64,000 nucleotides of DNA from assembly GCF_004168585.1 (NCBI RefSeq), contig NZ_PGVH01000047.1, forward strand, positions 1 to 64,000, written 5' to 3'. Below the pieces are notes generated by a model. The model saw only the letters and a list, made by a program, of their open reading frames with translations, had not been told where the DNA came from and searched no databases. Position numbers and translations under genes: made by a program. The stretch is from Shewanella sp. OPT22. GTDB taxonomy: Bacteria; Pseudomonadota; Gammaproteobacteria; Enterobacterales; Shewanellaceae. Position 1 is the first letter of the stretch; each line of letters begins with the position of its first letter. This document shows, piece by piece, positions 55,027 through 64,000 of the stretch.

Positions 55027-56358
55027 CTAGTGTTCGATTTTTTCAATTTTCGACGTTACTTTGCCATTATCGAGACGAGTCAAGATATGACCGCCGACTT
55101 CGAGCTTACTTGAGTCGGTAACAACGTCATTATTTTCATCCGTGGTAATGCTGTAACCACGGCTAAGTGTTGCGAGTGGACTTACGATATCAAGCTGTTG
55201 TGCTAAGTGTGAAAACGTTGACTGCGCTTGTGTGACTTTACTCGTCATAGAGTCTTTTAAAGCGATATCTAGTTTTTCTAGTTGTGACAACGATAACTCT
55301 ACTTTATGTTTTGGCGATAGATTCAAAAGTCGATTTTGTAAATTCTGTTGTTTCAATTGAGCGTGATGAAGCTTTTGCTGTATCAGTGCATCTAACTTTA
55401 ATTGAGCTTCGTCAAAACGTTGTTGCAACTGAATCAATTTATTTTCAGGCTCATGCTTTTGCAGTTGTGCTTGCAGATGGTTAAGAACGGCAGATTTTTG
55501 CAGATTGTAATGTTTAAATGCATGAATTAAGCGATTACTTAATGTGGTGATTTTTTCAGACTTATGGCTGACATCTTTAGACAGTAACTCAGCGCCAGCC
55601 GATGGTGTCGGAGCTCTAACATCTGCAACATAGTCACTGATGGTGGTATCGACCTCATGACCAACAGCACTCACAACAGGCAAACCAGAGTTATAAATGG
55701 TATGAGCCAATGCCTCTTCGTTAAAGCACCATAAATCTTCTAATGAACCACCGCCACGAGTGACTAATAACACATCGACTTCATCGCGTCCATTAGCAAG
55801 GTTAATGGCGTTACAAAGCAGTTGAGTTGCATATTCACCTTGGACTTGAGCTGGATAAATGATGACCTCGATAGAGGGGTCTCGACGGTTCAGAACGTGC
55901 AATATGTCTCGAATAGCGGCACCCGTTGGAGAAGTAATGACACCAATTTTTTGAATCGAATCAGGCAGTGGACGTTTGTCTTCGGCTGAAAATAACCCAT
56001 CTGCAGCCAACTTAAGCTTTAACGTTTCAAACTGTTGAGCGAGTAATCCATCACCAGCGGGTTGCATCGAATCGATAATCAGCTGGTAATCACCTCTAGG
56101 TTCATAAACACTGATATTGCCTTGAACTAAAACCTGCTGTCCATTGGCGGGACGAAAAGAGACATTTCGATTTTTTCCCTTAAACATCGCACAACGAATT
56201 TGGGAGAAATGATCTTTGAGAGTGAGATACCAATGCCCTGAACTTGGAGATGAAAAGTTAGATACTTCAGCACTCAGCCAAACTCGACCAATTTGACCTT
56301 CAAGGGTTCGCCTTACTTCGCCGTTGAGACGTGAAACGGTGTAGATGGTTTTTGTCAT
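55027..56358 (-). CDS. xseA: Exodeoxyribonuclease VII large subunit XseA
   Basis: Catalytic subunit of exonuclease VII, which degrades single-stranded DNA to oligonucleotides. The first 100 residues are an OB fold ([35 protein letters not shown]). The catalytic part has [27 protein letters not shown] and [19 protein letters not shown] long coiled coil follows (about 285-390). The 443-residue length is normal. In Shewanella-like genomes it adjoins guaB; here a methyltransferase-like gene lies between them. The small subunit xseB is not in the window. Confidence 0.95.
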   Translation of the reverse strand: MTKTIYTVSRLNGEVRRTLEGQIGRVWLSAEVSNFSSPSSGHWYLTLKDHFSQIRCAMFKGKNRNVSFRPANGQQVLVQGNISVYEPRGDYQLIIDSMQPAGDGLLAQQFETLKLKLAADGLFSAEDKRPLPDSIQKIGVITSPTGAAIRDILHVLNRRDPSIEVIIYPAQVQGEYATQLLCNAINLANGRDEVDVLLVTRGGGSLEDLWCFNEEALAHTIYNSGLPVVSAVGHEVDTTISDYVADVRAPTPSAGAELLSKDVSHKSEKITTLSNRLIHAFKHYNLQKSAVLNHLQAQLQKHEPENKLIQLQQRFDEAQLKLDALIQQKLHHAQLKQQNLQNRLLNLSPKHKVELSLSQLEKLDIALKDSMTSKVTQAQSTFSHLAQQLDIVSPLATLSRGYSITTDENNDVVTDSSKLEVGGHILTRLDNGKVTSKIEKIEH

Positions 56359-56551
56359 GTGTAATATCTAAAAAGGATAAATGGCTCTCTTAAAATAGCG
56401 AGACTATTAGAAAAGTGCTTAACATATCATTTTATATTAACAATTTTTAATAGAGTTTTTTTGTTTATTTAAGTTTTATAGCTTTACATTAGGTAAATAG
56501 GTTTTAGCTGAACCGTGACATTTTGAGCTTTATATTTAGCCGGAGGTAATG

Positions 56552-57544
56552 ATGGCAGCTATTTCAGAATCAAGTTTGCTTGTTGAGCAGGATTACAGTT
56601 TCGCAGTATCTTCAAAAAGTGTTCAAAAGACAGTAACATTAGTCGAGAAATTTATTCCCACACTTACAGACGACGCAGAAATAGCAGCTTTTCATACTCT
56701 CAAAGATGAACTTGGAGCGTTGAGAGATGCTAAAACACCTGAAAAAACAGCTAACTTTTGTCTTATTTATGAGGTATTGGATCGTATTTACTGCGAAGAT
56801 GCACTTGTGGTTACTAACGAAAATAAACAAAAAGCACTAGACGCCGCTGATGCAAAAGTCTTACAAGATAGATTAATGCTCATAAAATTTTATTTTTGCT
56901 ATACAGCAGGTGTTAGTGTCGAAGTCGGTGAAGTATTTAGAACTTTTTTCCGAAACCATCAATGTAAAAGTGTTCTTGAAGTTGGCTCAGGCGTGGGGCG
57001 CTGGAGTAGAGCTCTCTCTGGTGAGGGAATTAAGCTCACTGCAACAGATAATTACGAGCATTTGTTTTTTGCAACTAGAGAGAACGGTAAAAATGAATAT
57101 GACAACTTCTCGATATCTGAAGGGTATAAAGCGATGGGGAGAGAATATAAAAATAAGGTCGTTTCTCCAACCTTTTCTGATGGCTTAAAAAAGTTATGTG
57201 TACACCCCGTTGAAAATATTCCAGCGGCTGATGCAATAAAAGCATATTGTGATTCACATGATGCCCTTTTAATAGTTTGTCCCATCCAATCTTTTATTAG
57301 CTGTTTATTAACATGGCCTAAAGATAAGTTGATTGTTTTTGTGGCTCCGCAGAAATTCAATAGCGGAGGAAGTATTCAACTTAATGACGGTTATTATAGT
57401 TACGACGTTATTGAAGATGACACGCTCAATAAATTAGTTATTACTTCTGACGTAAGTGATGAACCACTAAACATCTCAATAATTAAAAATCTACAATATG
57501 ATTCGGAGTATGTTGAGCAAGCCCAAGTTTGTGTTATTTCTTAA
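56552..57544 (+). CDS. SAM-methyltransferase-like protein of unknown target (candidate effector)
   Basis: A protein of 330 residues. The ATG at 56552 sits five bases after GGAGG, better than the ATG at 56549. Residues about 1-130 are a helical, polar domain without known motif. A Rossmann methyltransferase core follows: VLEVGSGVGRWSRAL (motif I, Gly-rich loop near residue 141-155), LTATDNYE with the ribose-binding acidic residue, and DALLIVCPIQ as the motif IV region. No target-recognition domain is recognised. The gene is inserted between the normally adjacent xseA and guaB. Its N-terminus (MAAISESSLLVEQD) is polar and unstructured-looking. It may act on a host or bacterial target; this is unproven. 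Confidence 0.65.
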   Translation: MAAISESSLLVEQDYSFAVSSKSVQKTVTLVEKFIPTLTDDAEIAAFHTLKDELGALRDAKTPEKTANFCLIYEVLDRIYCEDALVVTNENKQKALDAADAKVLQDRLMLIKFYFCYTAGVSVEVGEVFRTFFRNHQCKSVLEVGSGVGRWSRALSGEGIKLTATDNYEHLFFATRENGKNEYDNFSISEGYKAMGREYKNKVVSPTFSDGLKKLCVHPVENIPAADAIKAYCDSHDALLIVCPIQSFISCLLTWPKDKLIVFVAPQKFNSGGSIQLNDGYYSYDVIEDDTLNKLVITSDVSDEPLNISIIKNLQYDSEYVEQAQVCVIS

Positions 57545-57649
57545 ATGTTCTTTGGTGGTAAATGCTATTGATTCACTTTTGGAAAAACACTGTTTTTGCT
57601 TATCTACCTGCTTTTACTGACCAAACGCTTAAAAATCTCATATTTTCCA

Positions 57650-57678
57650 TTTACCGCAACAGTGATTCAGAGTATAAT
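57650..57678 (+). promoter_or_regulatory. Likely sigma-70 promoter of guaB
   Basis: TTTACC at 57650-57655 and TATAAT at 57673-57678 are 17 bases apart, about 50 bases before the guaB start. The -10 is a perfect consensus, the -35 matches four of six. Confidence 0.65.
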
Positions 57679-57728
57679 CCCGCCGCAATATTTCACCTTT
57701 AACCCTACACAATAAGGGAGATGTTGCC

Positions 57729-59195
57729 GTGCTAAGATTGAAGAAAGAAGCGCTCACATTTGATGATGTTTTACTTGTGCCTGCGCATTCAACTGTCCTC
57801 CCAAACACTGCTGTCTTAAAAACTCGACTCACAAATAAAATTAATTTGAATATGCCGATTGTGTCCGCTGCGATGGATACAGTTACTGAAGCTCGTCTTG
57901 CTATTGCGATGGCCCAAGAAGGCGGCTTAGGTTTTATTCATAAAAATATGAGTATTGAACAACAAGCAGAAGAAGTTCGTAAAGTGAAAATCTACGAAGC
58001 GGGTATTGTTCAGCAACCTGTTACCGTAACACCTGAAACGACTTTGACTGAGTTGCGAGAATTGACTCATAGAAACGGTTTTGCTGGTTATCCGGTTATC
58101 AATAGTTCTAATGAACTTGTTGGTATTATTACTGGTCGTGATGTTCGTTTCGTTACAGATTGGACGAATACCGTTGCGGAAGTGATGACGCCGAAAGATC
58201 GTCTTGTAACCGTTAAAGAAGGTACACCGTTAGATCAAGTGCAAACATTAATGCACTCCCACCGTATAGAAAAAGTACTTGTAGTTGATGATAACTTTAA
58301 ATTGAAAGGGTTGATCACGGTTAAAGACTTTGAAAAAGCGGAACGCAAGCCTAATGCATGTAAAGATGAGCTAGGCCGTCTGCGTGTTGGTGCGGCTGTT
58401 GGTGCTGGTGCAGGTAATGAAGAGCGCGTTGATGCTCTAGTAAAAGCGGGTGTTGATGTATTGCTTATCGACTCTTCACATGGGCATTCAGAAGGCGTTT
58501 TACAACGTATTCGTGAAACTCGTGCTAAGCACCCAGAACTACAAATTGTTGGTGGTAATGTGGCTACAGCTGAAGGTGCATTAGCATTGGTTGAAGCCGG
58601 CGTGAATGCTGTGAAAGTAGGTATAGGCCCTGGTTCAATTTGTACTACTCGAATCGTCACTGGCGTTGGTGTTCCTCAAATCACCGCTGTGTCTGACGCT
58701 GCTGACGCACTAAAAGGTCTAGACATTCCTGTTATCGCTGATGGCGGTATTCGTTTTTCTGGTGACTTAGCAAAAGCGTTAGCTGCAGGTGCATCATGCA
58801 TTATGGCGGGCTCGATGTTTGCCGGTACAGATGAAGCTCCGGGTGAAACTGAGCTTTATCAAGGCCGTGCTTACAAGTCATATCGTGGCATGGGCTCATT
58901 GGGGGCGATGTCGCAAGGTTCTTCAGATCGTTACTTCCAGTCGGACAATGCGGCTGACAAATTAGTACCAGAAGGCATTGAAGGTCGTGTTCCTTACAAA
59001 GGTCACCTAAAGGAAATTATCCACCAACAAATGGGCGGGTTGCGATCTTGTATGGGCTTAACAGGTTGTGAAACGATTCATGAACTCAATACCAAAGCAT
59101 CGTTTGTAAAAGTAACTTCTGCTGGTATGGGCGAATCACACGTTCACGATGTCACCATGACAAAAGAAGCACCAAACTACCGTACAGGCGTGTAA
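57729..59195 (+). CDS. guaB: Inosine-5'-monophosphate dehydrogenase GuaB
   Basis: Oxidises IMP to XMP with NAD+, the first step to GMP. The GTG start follows AAGGGAG. The catalytic Cys305 is in [13 protein letters not shown], and [17 protein letters not shown] and [18 protein letters not shown] are barrel segments. Two CBS domains (about residues 95-205) sit in the normal place. The 488-residue length is standard. guaA follows after a hairpin with a T run. Confidence 0.96.
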   Translation: MLRLKKEALTFDDVLLVPAHSTVLPNTAVLKTRLTNKINLNMPIVSAAMDTVTEARLAIAMAQEGGLGFIHKNMSIEQQAEEVRKVKIYEAGIVQQPVTVTPETTLTELRELTHRNGFAGYPVINSSNELVGIITGRDVRFVTDWTNTVAEVMTPKDRLVTVKEGTPLDQVQTLMHSHRIEKVLVVDDNFKLKGLITVKDFEKAERKPNACKDELGRLRVGAAVGAGAGNEERVDALVKAGVDVLLIDSSHGHSEGVLQRIRETRAKHPELQIVGGNVATAEGALALVEAGVNAVKVGIGPGSICTTRIVTGVGVPQITAVSDAADALKGLDIPVIADGGIRFSGDLAKALAAGASCIMAGSMFAGTDEAPGETELYQGRAYKSYRGMGSLGAMSQGSSDRYFQSDNAADKLVPEGIEGRVPYKGHLKEIIHQQMGGLRSCMGLTGCETIHELNTKASFVKVTSAGMGESHVHDVTMTKEAPNYRTGV

Positions 59196-59202
59196 GTTTA
59201 TT

Positions 59203-59225
59203 GAGCGACTTTAGTCGCTCTTTTT
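59203..59225 (+). terminator. Hairpin with T run between guaB and guaA
   Basis: GAGCGAC and GTCGCTC pair around a TTTA loop, then five T follow. It is placed just after the guaB stop. As guaA starts about 35 bases later with no obvious promoter, it is probably a partial terminator that lowers guaA relative to guaB. Confidence 0.7.
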
Positions 59226-59256
59226 ATAACAATTCAAACAGTTTTAAAGGTCAAAA

Positions 59257-60834
59257 ATGAACGATATTCATGAGCATAAAATCCTCATTTTAGATTTTGG
59301 TTCTCAGTACACTCAACTGATTGCGCGACGTATTCGTGAGATTGGTGTTTATTGTGAACTTTGGGCGTGGGATGTTTCTGAAGAATACATTCGTGAATTT
59401 GCGCCAAACGGTATTATTTTAGCTGGTGGCCCTGAAAGTGTGACCGCTGATAATTCACCGCGAGCACCAGAATATGTGTTTAATGCTGGCGTGCCTGTTT
59501 TAGGTATTTGTTATGGTATGCAAACCATGTCTGAACAGCTTGGTGGTAAAGTGATTCAAGGTGTTGGTGAAGGTGAATTTGGTTACGCTCAAGTTGAGAG
59601 AGTCGCAGAATCACCATTATTTAAAGCCATTGAAGACGCTGTAAGCGAAGACGGCAAACCATTACTTGATGTATGGATGAGCCACGGCGATAAAGTTTCT
59701 GAAATCCCAGAAGGTTTTGTTACTGTTGCTAAAACAGAGACTTGCCCATTTGCAGCAATGGCTAATGAAGATAAGAAATTCTACGGCGTTCAGTTTCATC
59801 CAGAAGTTACGCATACTCGACAAGGCGAACGCATTCTTTCGCACTTCGCATTAGACATTTGCGGCTGTGAGGTCAACTGGAAGCCAAGTGCGATTATTGA
59901 AGATGCAGTTGCTCGCTTGAAAGAGCAGATTGGTGATGATGAAGTTATTTTAGGTTTGTCAGGCGGTGTCGATTCTTCCGTTGTTGCAATGCTGCTTCAT
60001 CGTGCGATTGGCGACAAACTGACGTGTGTATTTGTTGATAACGGTTTATTACGTTTAAATGAAGCCGATCAAGTTATGGAAATGTTTGGTGATAACTTTG
60101 GTCTGAACATTGTTCATATTGATGCAGAGAACCGTTTCCTTGATGCATTAAAAGGCATCGATGATCCTGAAGCAAAGCGCAAAAAAATAGGCCATGTATT
60201 TGTCGAGATTTTTGATGAAGAGTCTAAGAAGTGTGTGAATGCTAAGTGGCTTGCGCAGGGTACCATTTATCCTGACGTGATTGAGTCTGCAGGCAGCAAA
60301 ACAGGCAAAGCACATGTGATTAAATCACACCATAATGTTGGCGGCTTGCCAGATGATATGGAACTTGGTTTAGTTGAGCCATTACGTGAACTGTTTAAAG
60401 ACGAAGTGCGTAAAATCGGCTTAGAGTTGGGCTTGCCATATAACATGTTATATCGTCACCCGTTCCCTGGGCCTGGTTTAGGCGTTCGTGTATTAGGTGA
60501 AATCAAGAAAGAATACTGCGATTTACTTCGTCGTGCAGATGCTATTTTTATTGAAGAGCTGCATGCAGCAGATTTATACAATAAAGTCAGCCAAGCGTTT
60601 ACCGTGTTTTTACCAGTACGCTCTGTGGGCGTAATGGGCGATGGTCGTAAGTACGATTGGGTTGTTTCTCTTCGTGCAGTTGAAACCATCGACTTTATGA
60701 CCGCACATTGGGCGCATTTACCTTATGATTTCTTAGGTCGAGTGTCGAATCGTATAATCAACGAAATTGATGGTATTTCTCGCGTGGTTTATGATATTTC
60801 AGGTAAACCACCTGCGACGATTGAGTGGGAATAG
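59257..60834 (+). CDS. guaA: GMP synthase (glutamine-hydrolysing) GuaA
   Basis: Converts XMP to GMP using glutamine and ATP. The N-terminal glutaminase half has the nucleophile Cys85 in LGICYGMQ and the His/Glu of QFHPEVTH. The ATP-pyrophosphatase half has the PP-loop [10 protein letters not shown]. The C-terminal dimerisation part includes [16 protein letters not shown] and ends PPATIEWE. The 525-residue length is standard. It is the second gene of the guaBA pair. Confidence 0.96.
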   Translation: MNDIHEHKILILDFGSQYTQLIARRIREIGVYCELWAWDVSEEYIREFAPNGIILAGGPESVTADNSPRAPEYVFNAGVPVLGICYGMQTMSEQLGGKVIQGVGEGEFGYAQVERVAESPLFKAIEDAVSEDGKPLLDVWMSHGDKVSEIPEGFVTVAKTETCPFAAMANEDKKFYGVQFHPEVTHTRQGERILSHFALDICGCEVNWKPSAIIEDAVARLKEQIGDDEVILGLSGGVDSSVVAMLLHRAIGDKLTCVFVDNGLLRLNEADQVMEMFGDNFGLNIVHIDAENRFLDALKGIDDPEAKRKKIGHVFVEIFDEESKKCVNAKWLAQGTIYPDVIESAGSKTGKAHVIKSHHNVGGLPDDMELGLVEPLRELFKDEVRKIGLELGLPYNMLYRHPFPGPGLGVRVLGEIKKEYCDLLRRADAIFIEELHAADLYNKVSQAFTVFLPVRSVGVMGDGRKYDWVVSLRAVETIDFMTAHWAHLPYDFLGRVSNRIINEIDGISRVVYDISGKPPATIEWE

Positions 60835-60847
60835 ATTTGATTTAAGT

Positions 60848-60879
60848 AAAAAGGCTTACCAGTAGAGGTAAGCCTTTTT
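60848..60879. terminator. Strong bidirectional terminator after guaA
   Basis: A 13-base perfect stem, AAAAAGGCTTACC with GGTAAGCCTTTTT around AGTAGA, lies shortly after guaA. Its A/T-rich outer bases make it usable from both sides; on the minus strand it is about 55 bases past the 960-residue protein stop. Confidence 0.85.
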
Positions 60880-60933
60880 AAAGCATCAAAGTCGTATTTA
60901 AACCTGTGGCTAATTCTTTTTAAAGTTTTCAAA

Positions 60934-63816
60934 TCAGTCTACTGTGGTGCCCTTCAAATACTCTTCCACGTTAGTTTTGTTCCCTTTGCTTTTAACTAAT
61001 GTGATAAATTCTTCTGAATCTTCTGTTGGTAATCGCTGAGATAAATCATTTATCTGTTCAGCCGTTAGAGATGAGTAAAAAATTTCTACTTGCCTGTCAT
61101 TTAATATCTCATCAGCTTTTTTATAAATATAGAACAATAGCGTAGTAGAAGTAGCTTTAGACTTTAACTGTGAACTGAGCATTTCTTCTGTAAAATAGGG
61201 GATTAATTCCATGGTTTCATAATGATTGCTATCTATAAAATAATAGAACTTTTCAGGGGCTCCATGAAGCTCCTCTAGGAGCTGCGTTTTTTGTTCTCCA
61301 CTCTCCAGTTTTTTGAAAGCTTTCAAAGCGATTGTGCCATTTACTTTTGCTAGCTTACCTTTAAAGTGAGGGTTTTTGAGAGCATCCAGAAGTAAATTTG
61401 TAGCGACTTCCTTATTAGAATGTAGATTAATTATGTCAACAATATCGAGTGCAGAATGATGAACACATAAATTTAATATAATTTCATTAGAGAAGTGGAC
61501 TAGAATCCGATTTATTGCTTTGGAATTAAGCTCCAATGAAGTGTCAAGAATACCTTTGTCAATTTTATATAGACGTTTAAAGACCTCGTTTGCCTTTTCT
61601 GACATAGTTTCTCTAAAACTAGTTAAGTACTCAGCTCTTTTGTTTACATCAAAATATTTCAAACACAGTGTTATTGATCGGCTAGATATATCAGGACATA
61701 TTTTTAAAAATGAGTATTTATCCATTGTTGAAACTGCTTTTGCCCAACTATCTTCGGATACTATTTTTGCTTTGTACTCATCACCGGTTAAGTGCTCAAT
61801 AACCTCTGCTGCTTTATCTATGCTCATTTTAGTTAAGCACTCGATAAAGAATTCTTTATTCGTAGTCTGCTTGAAGACCTCTAATCTTCTTTCAAGAGGT
61901 AACGAATTAAGAAGTTTAGCTACTTGTTCTGGGTTAGCACCATTTGTTAGCTTTATAACAACTTCTTTTGTAATTAAAAGTGTACCCTGATATTTTGTAA
62001 TTATTTTCTCAGGCAATTCGATAAGTAGCTCTATGAGTTTGTCTTCTCGTTTTGCATTTTCTAACACTTTTGATATAGATCGGCTATCTCCACTAGAATC
62101 TAAGAACTCACAGAATTTGGCTTGTTCTTTGTGAGGGAGCTCAAATGCAAGAGCTGTAAGCTCACTTTGTTCAAGTGCCGCTAATAAAACTTGCTCTTCT
62201 TTAACTTTACCAAAGCTTTTTGTTGATGTCTTAGCGTGTTGATCTTCCTCTATTTTGTTTAAAGCAGCTTTCAGGAAGTTAGTTTTTTGTTGCTTCGATA
62301 AATGTGAAAAATACTCTTTGCTATCCTCTGCACCGATAGATTCGAATATACGATAAAGTTTTTCACCGTTTATTGCATTTAAAATGTTCAATAATTTTGT
62401 GGGTGGACATTCTACGTTTTCAACTAAAAAATTGCCCAAATTACCCGGAGAAATATCACCATTATTGATGATTTCAACGGCCACACTTAATGGGAGATAA
62501 ATTAATAGTCTTGAAAAATTTTCATCTCTTTTATCAAATGAAACGCTAATCAAGGAAGTTCCACTTTTTTGATACTCAAGACACTCTAGAATAAAGCCTT
62601 CATCTTGAATGTTTTTATGCTCTATTGCTTCGCAAAGAGGGAGTGAAGAACTTTGTCTGAATAATACCAGTTGTTCAGCTCTCGTGGTGCATTCTAAAAG
62701 GGTATTAAGGCTGTCAAACTCCTTTTGTTCACATAACCTAAGAACAACCTTCTGAGCGGTAGCTGTGTCTTTGAGTAAATCTTGTATAAAGGGAGCTTTT
62801 AATGTATCTCGTTCAGACTCAGATGCTGATGCTAGTAATTCGCTAAATAAGTCTGCTGTCTCAACGTGTGCGTACAGTGTGCTGTGGCACCACTCGCTAT
62901 TCTTCGGCAAATTTGCACGGATAACTTGTGCTAAAGCGCAAACTGAGCAGTCTTTTATTACTGCTTCTAATTTCTTTGATTGCTGGTTTTGCGTAGAACT
63001 CAATGACAATGCGGGACAATTTTTTAATAATTGAGGAATCAATCTTGGGTATGCATTAAATATCTTTATTATCGTTCTTTCGGATAAGTGAGGTAAGAGC
63101 TTATTTTGACAACGTCCGGATAAGTGCACAGCGATGATTGGAAGCGCAGGCTTGTCTTTTAACTTATCAAATAATTGTTGTAATTTAACTGGATCGTTTC
63201 CGAACTTACTTTCTAGTGCTGCAACATAGACTTTATAGTGAGGCTTTTGTTCAGCCTTAATTTCACCTCCAGCTTTCCATTTTTCATCCGTTGCCAATAA
63301 GTCATTCGTAAGCTCTAAAACAGCTTCATCATCAGAATATTTAAGAATACTTTCAAACTTTTTCTGATCTAAACCGCTTAATCGTAACTTTGCTTGCTCA
63401 GGTGAAGTACGTTTTAACTCTCGATAGATACTGATAAAAGCACTGTCTTTTACACTTTTAAATGTGGAAACTGCATTGGCTTCATGGAGGCGATCGGATA
63501 AAACCATGGCTTTTAATACTTCTCGTTCTTGTTGGTATTCCTCAGTGTTTGAATCTTCTAGATATATAATCTTTTCTGGCATGATAAACCAAGCAGGCTC
63601 AACAACAATACCTATTTTAGAGTTTTTGAAGCAAACCTCATATTCCTTAGACGTTTCTGGAAGTATAATTAACCTTTTTTGGCCATTTTTTAACTTTAAA
63701 GTGACATCAGAATTCTTAGCCAAAGATGCGCCATCAATTTCAGGCTGGTCTTCATCATGAGCTCCATTTAATGGTGTAAGTGACATTAGAAAAGCTGAAT
63801 TACCTGTAGCTTCCAT
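60934..63816 (-). CDS. Large alpha-solenoid repeat protein (candidate effector)
   Basis: A 960-residue protein with no signal peptide, no recognised orthologue and a polar start (MEATGNSAFLMSLTPLNG). A beta-rich segment (about 30-95) is followed by helical units of roughly 25-35 residues through most of the chain. The pattern is Leu-rich helix, Pro/Ser turn, second helix, e.g. KLLNSLPLERRLEVF, ECLTKMSIDKAAEVIEHL, and ELPEKIITKYQGTLL. This fits an alpha-solenoid used for protein binding. The unit spacing varies, so repeats are old or degenerate. No catalytic motif was found. It converges on guaA. The AT-rich leader (63817-64000) contains no other gene. Delivery to a host is an inference. Confidence 0.6.
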   Translation of the reverse strand: MEATGNSAFLMSLTPLNGAHDEDQPEIDGASLAKNSDVTLKLKNGQKRLIILPETSKEYEVCFKNSKIGIVVEPAWFIMPEKIIYLEDSNTEEYQQEREVLKAMVLSDRLHEANAVSTFKSVKDSAFISIYRELKRTSPEQAKLRLSGLDQKKFESILKYSDDEAVLELTNDLLATDEKWKAGGEIKAEQKPHYKVYVAALESKFGNDPVKLQQLFDKLKDKPALPIIAVHLSGRCQNKLLPHLSERTIIKIFNAYPRLIPQLLKNCPALSLSSTQNQQSKKLEAVIKDCSVCALAQVIRANLPKNSEWCHSTLYAHVETADLFSELLASASESERDTLKAPFIQDLLKDTATAQKVVLRLCEQKEFDSLNTLLECTTRAEQLVLFRQSSSLPLCEAIEHKNIQDEGFILECLEYQKSGTSLISVSFDKRDENFSRLLIYLPLSVAVEIINNGDISPGNLGNFLVENVECPPTKLLNILNAINGEKLYRIFESIGAEDSKEYFSHLSKQQKTNFLKAALNKIEEDQHAKTSTKSFGKVKEEQVLLAALEQSELTALAFELPHKEQAKFCEFLDSSGDSRSISKVLENAKREDKLIELLIELPEKIITKYQGTLLITKEVVIKLTNGANPEQVAKLLNSLPLERRLEVFKQTTNKEFFIECLTKMSIDKAAEVIEHLTGDEYKAKIVSEDSWAKAVSTMDKYSFLKICPDISSRSITLCLKYFDVNKRAEYLTSFRETMSEKANEVFKRLYKIDKGILDTSLELNSKAINRILVHFSNEIILNLCVHHSALDIVDIINLHSNKEVATNLLLDALKNPHFKGKLAKVNGTIALKAFKKLESGEQKTQLLEELHGAPEKFYYFIDSNHYETMELIPYFTEEMLSSQLKSKATSTTLLFYIYKKADEILNDRQVEIFYSSLTAEQINDLSQRLPTEDSEEFITLVKSKGNKTNVEEYLKGTTVD

Positions 63817-64000
63817 AACTATTTCTTACCCTAAATTTAAAAATGCATAAAACTAATTATTGGACTCAAAATTTATTCTTACCAATTAATCTTCTTTAAC
63901 AAATCGTTAATAAAAACTTTTACTGTTTTTAGTTTTTTAATGGTAATCAAGTTTTTGATTGAGCTTATTCGACTAAAATTTTATTAAGTTCTTAATTCAT

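Noticed and set aside
58235-58660. 141-residue minus-strand reading frame inside guaB
   Set aside because: Antisense shadow of the well-conserved guaB coding sequence; no ribosome site or recognisable domain.
1-64000. CRISPR array, tRNA or rRNA genes, or secretion-system apparatus genes
   Set aside because: No regularly spaced repeats, cloverleaf sequences or secretion-machine components were found; the GspA/GspB pair is the only secretion-linked locus and is an accessory of type II secretion.

Overview
The window reads as chromosomal DNA of a low-GC marine gammaproteobacterium of the Shewanella branch (Alteromonadales). The neighbour sets xseA / guaB-guaA, hemL-pyrB, erpA, plsY / folB-folK-uppP-cca and the GspA/GspB pair resemble Shewanella. 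The AT-rich composition and the many long, eukaryote-like or helical-repeat proteins between housekeeping genes make a host-associated relative such as Parashewanella my best guess. The genus is an inference from memory, not a search result.

Layout. 0-14 kb: NAD-type isocitrate dehydrogenase, a protein with two death-domain-like segments, an S9 peptidase, a small secreted protein, plsY diverging from folB-folK-uppP, a long palindromic repeat, an Lpp-type lipoprotein, cca, and gspA-gspB. 13.8-23.7 kb: a DUF6624-like pseudogene split by an amber stop, a VOC protein, nhaD, two small unknown genes, an RND pump with its adaptor gene downstream, a coiled-coil protein, and a decayed IS200-type element beside another broken frame. 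23.8-28 kb: a TonB-dependent receptor followed by periplasmic gamma-glutamyltransferase. 28-35.5 kb: an accessory block with a 1161-residue repeat protein, a PhyH-type dioxygenase and an 839-residue protein with a protein-kinase catalytic loop. 35.7-45.7 kb: mostly core genes (hemL, pyrB, a CLC protein, a DUF6776 protein, erpA, fau, a GyrI-like protein, selO, a DUF808 protein, rpiA). 45.7-48.2 kb: an 845-residue effector-like protein. 48.4-56.4 kb: an HDOD protein, a TesA-like esterase, a TonB receptor of BtuB type behind a cobalamin riboswitch and three tandem MetJ boxes, a secreted protein, succinate-semialdehyde dehydrogenase, creA and xseA. 56.5-64 kb: a methyltransferase-like protein inserted between xseA and guaB, then guaB-guaA and a 960-residue helical-repeat protein.

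The most unusual content is the scattered set of effector-like single genes at about 1.4, 21.7, 28.4, 32.9, 45.7, 56.5 and 60.9 kb. They lack classical signal peptides, have long AT-rich leaders, and carry domains typical of proteins that act in eukaryotic cells (death fold, protein kinase, ankyrin-like, alpha-solenoid, methyltransferase). No secretion apparatus is visible here, so delivery into a host is an inference. The best supported regulatory observation is the stacked MetJ operator and cobalamin riboswitch in front of the BtuB-type receptor gene. No tRNA, rRNA or CRISPR array was seen.
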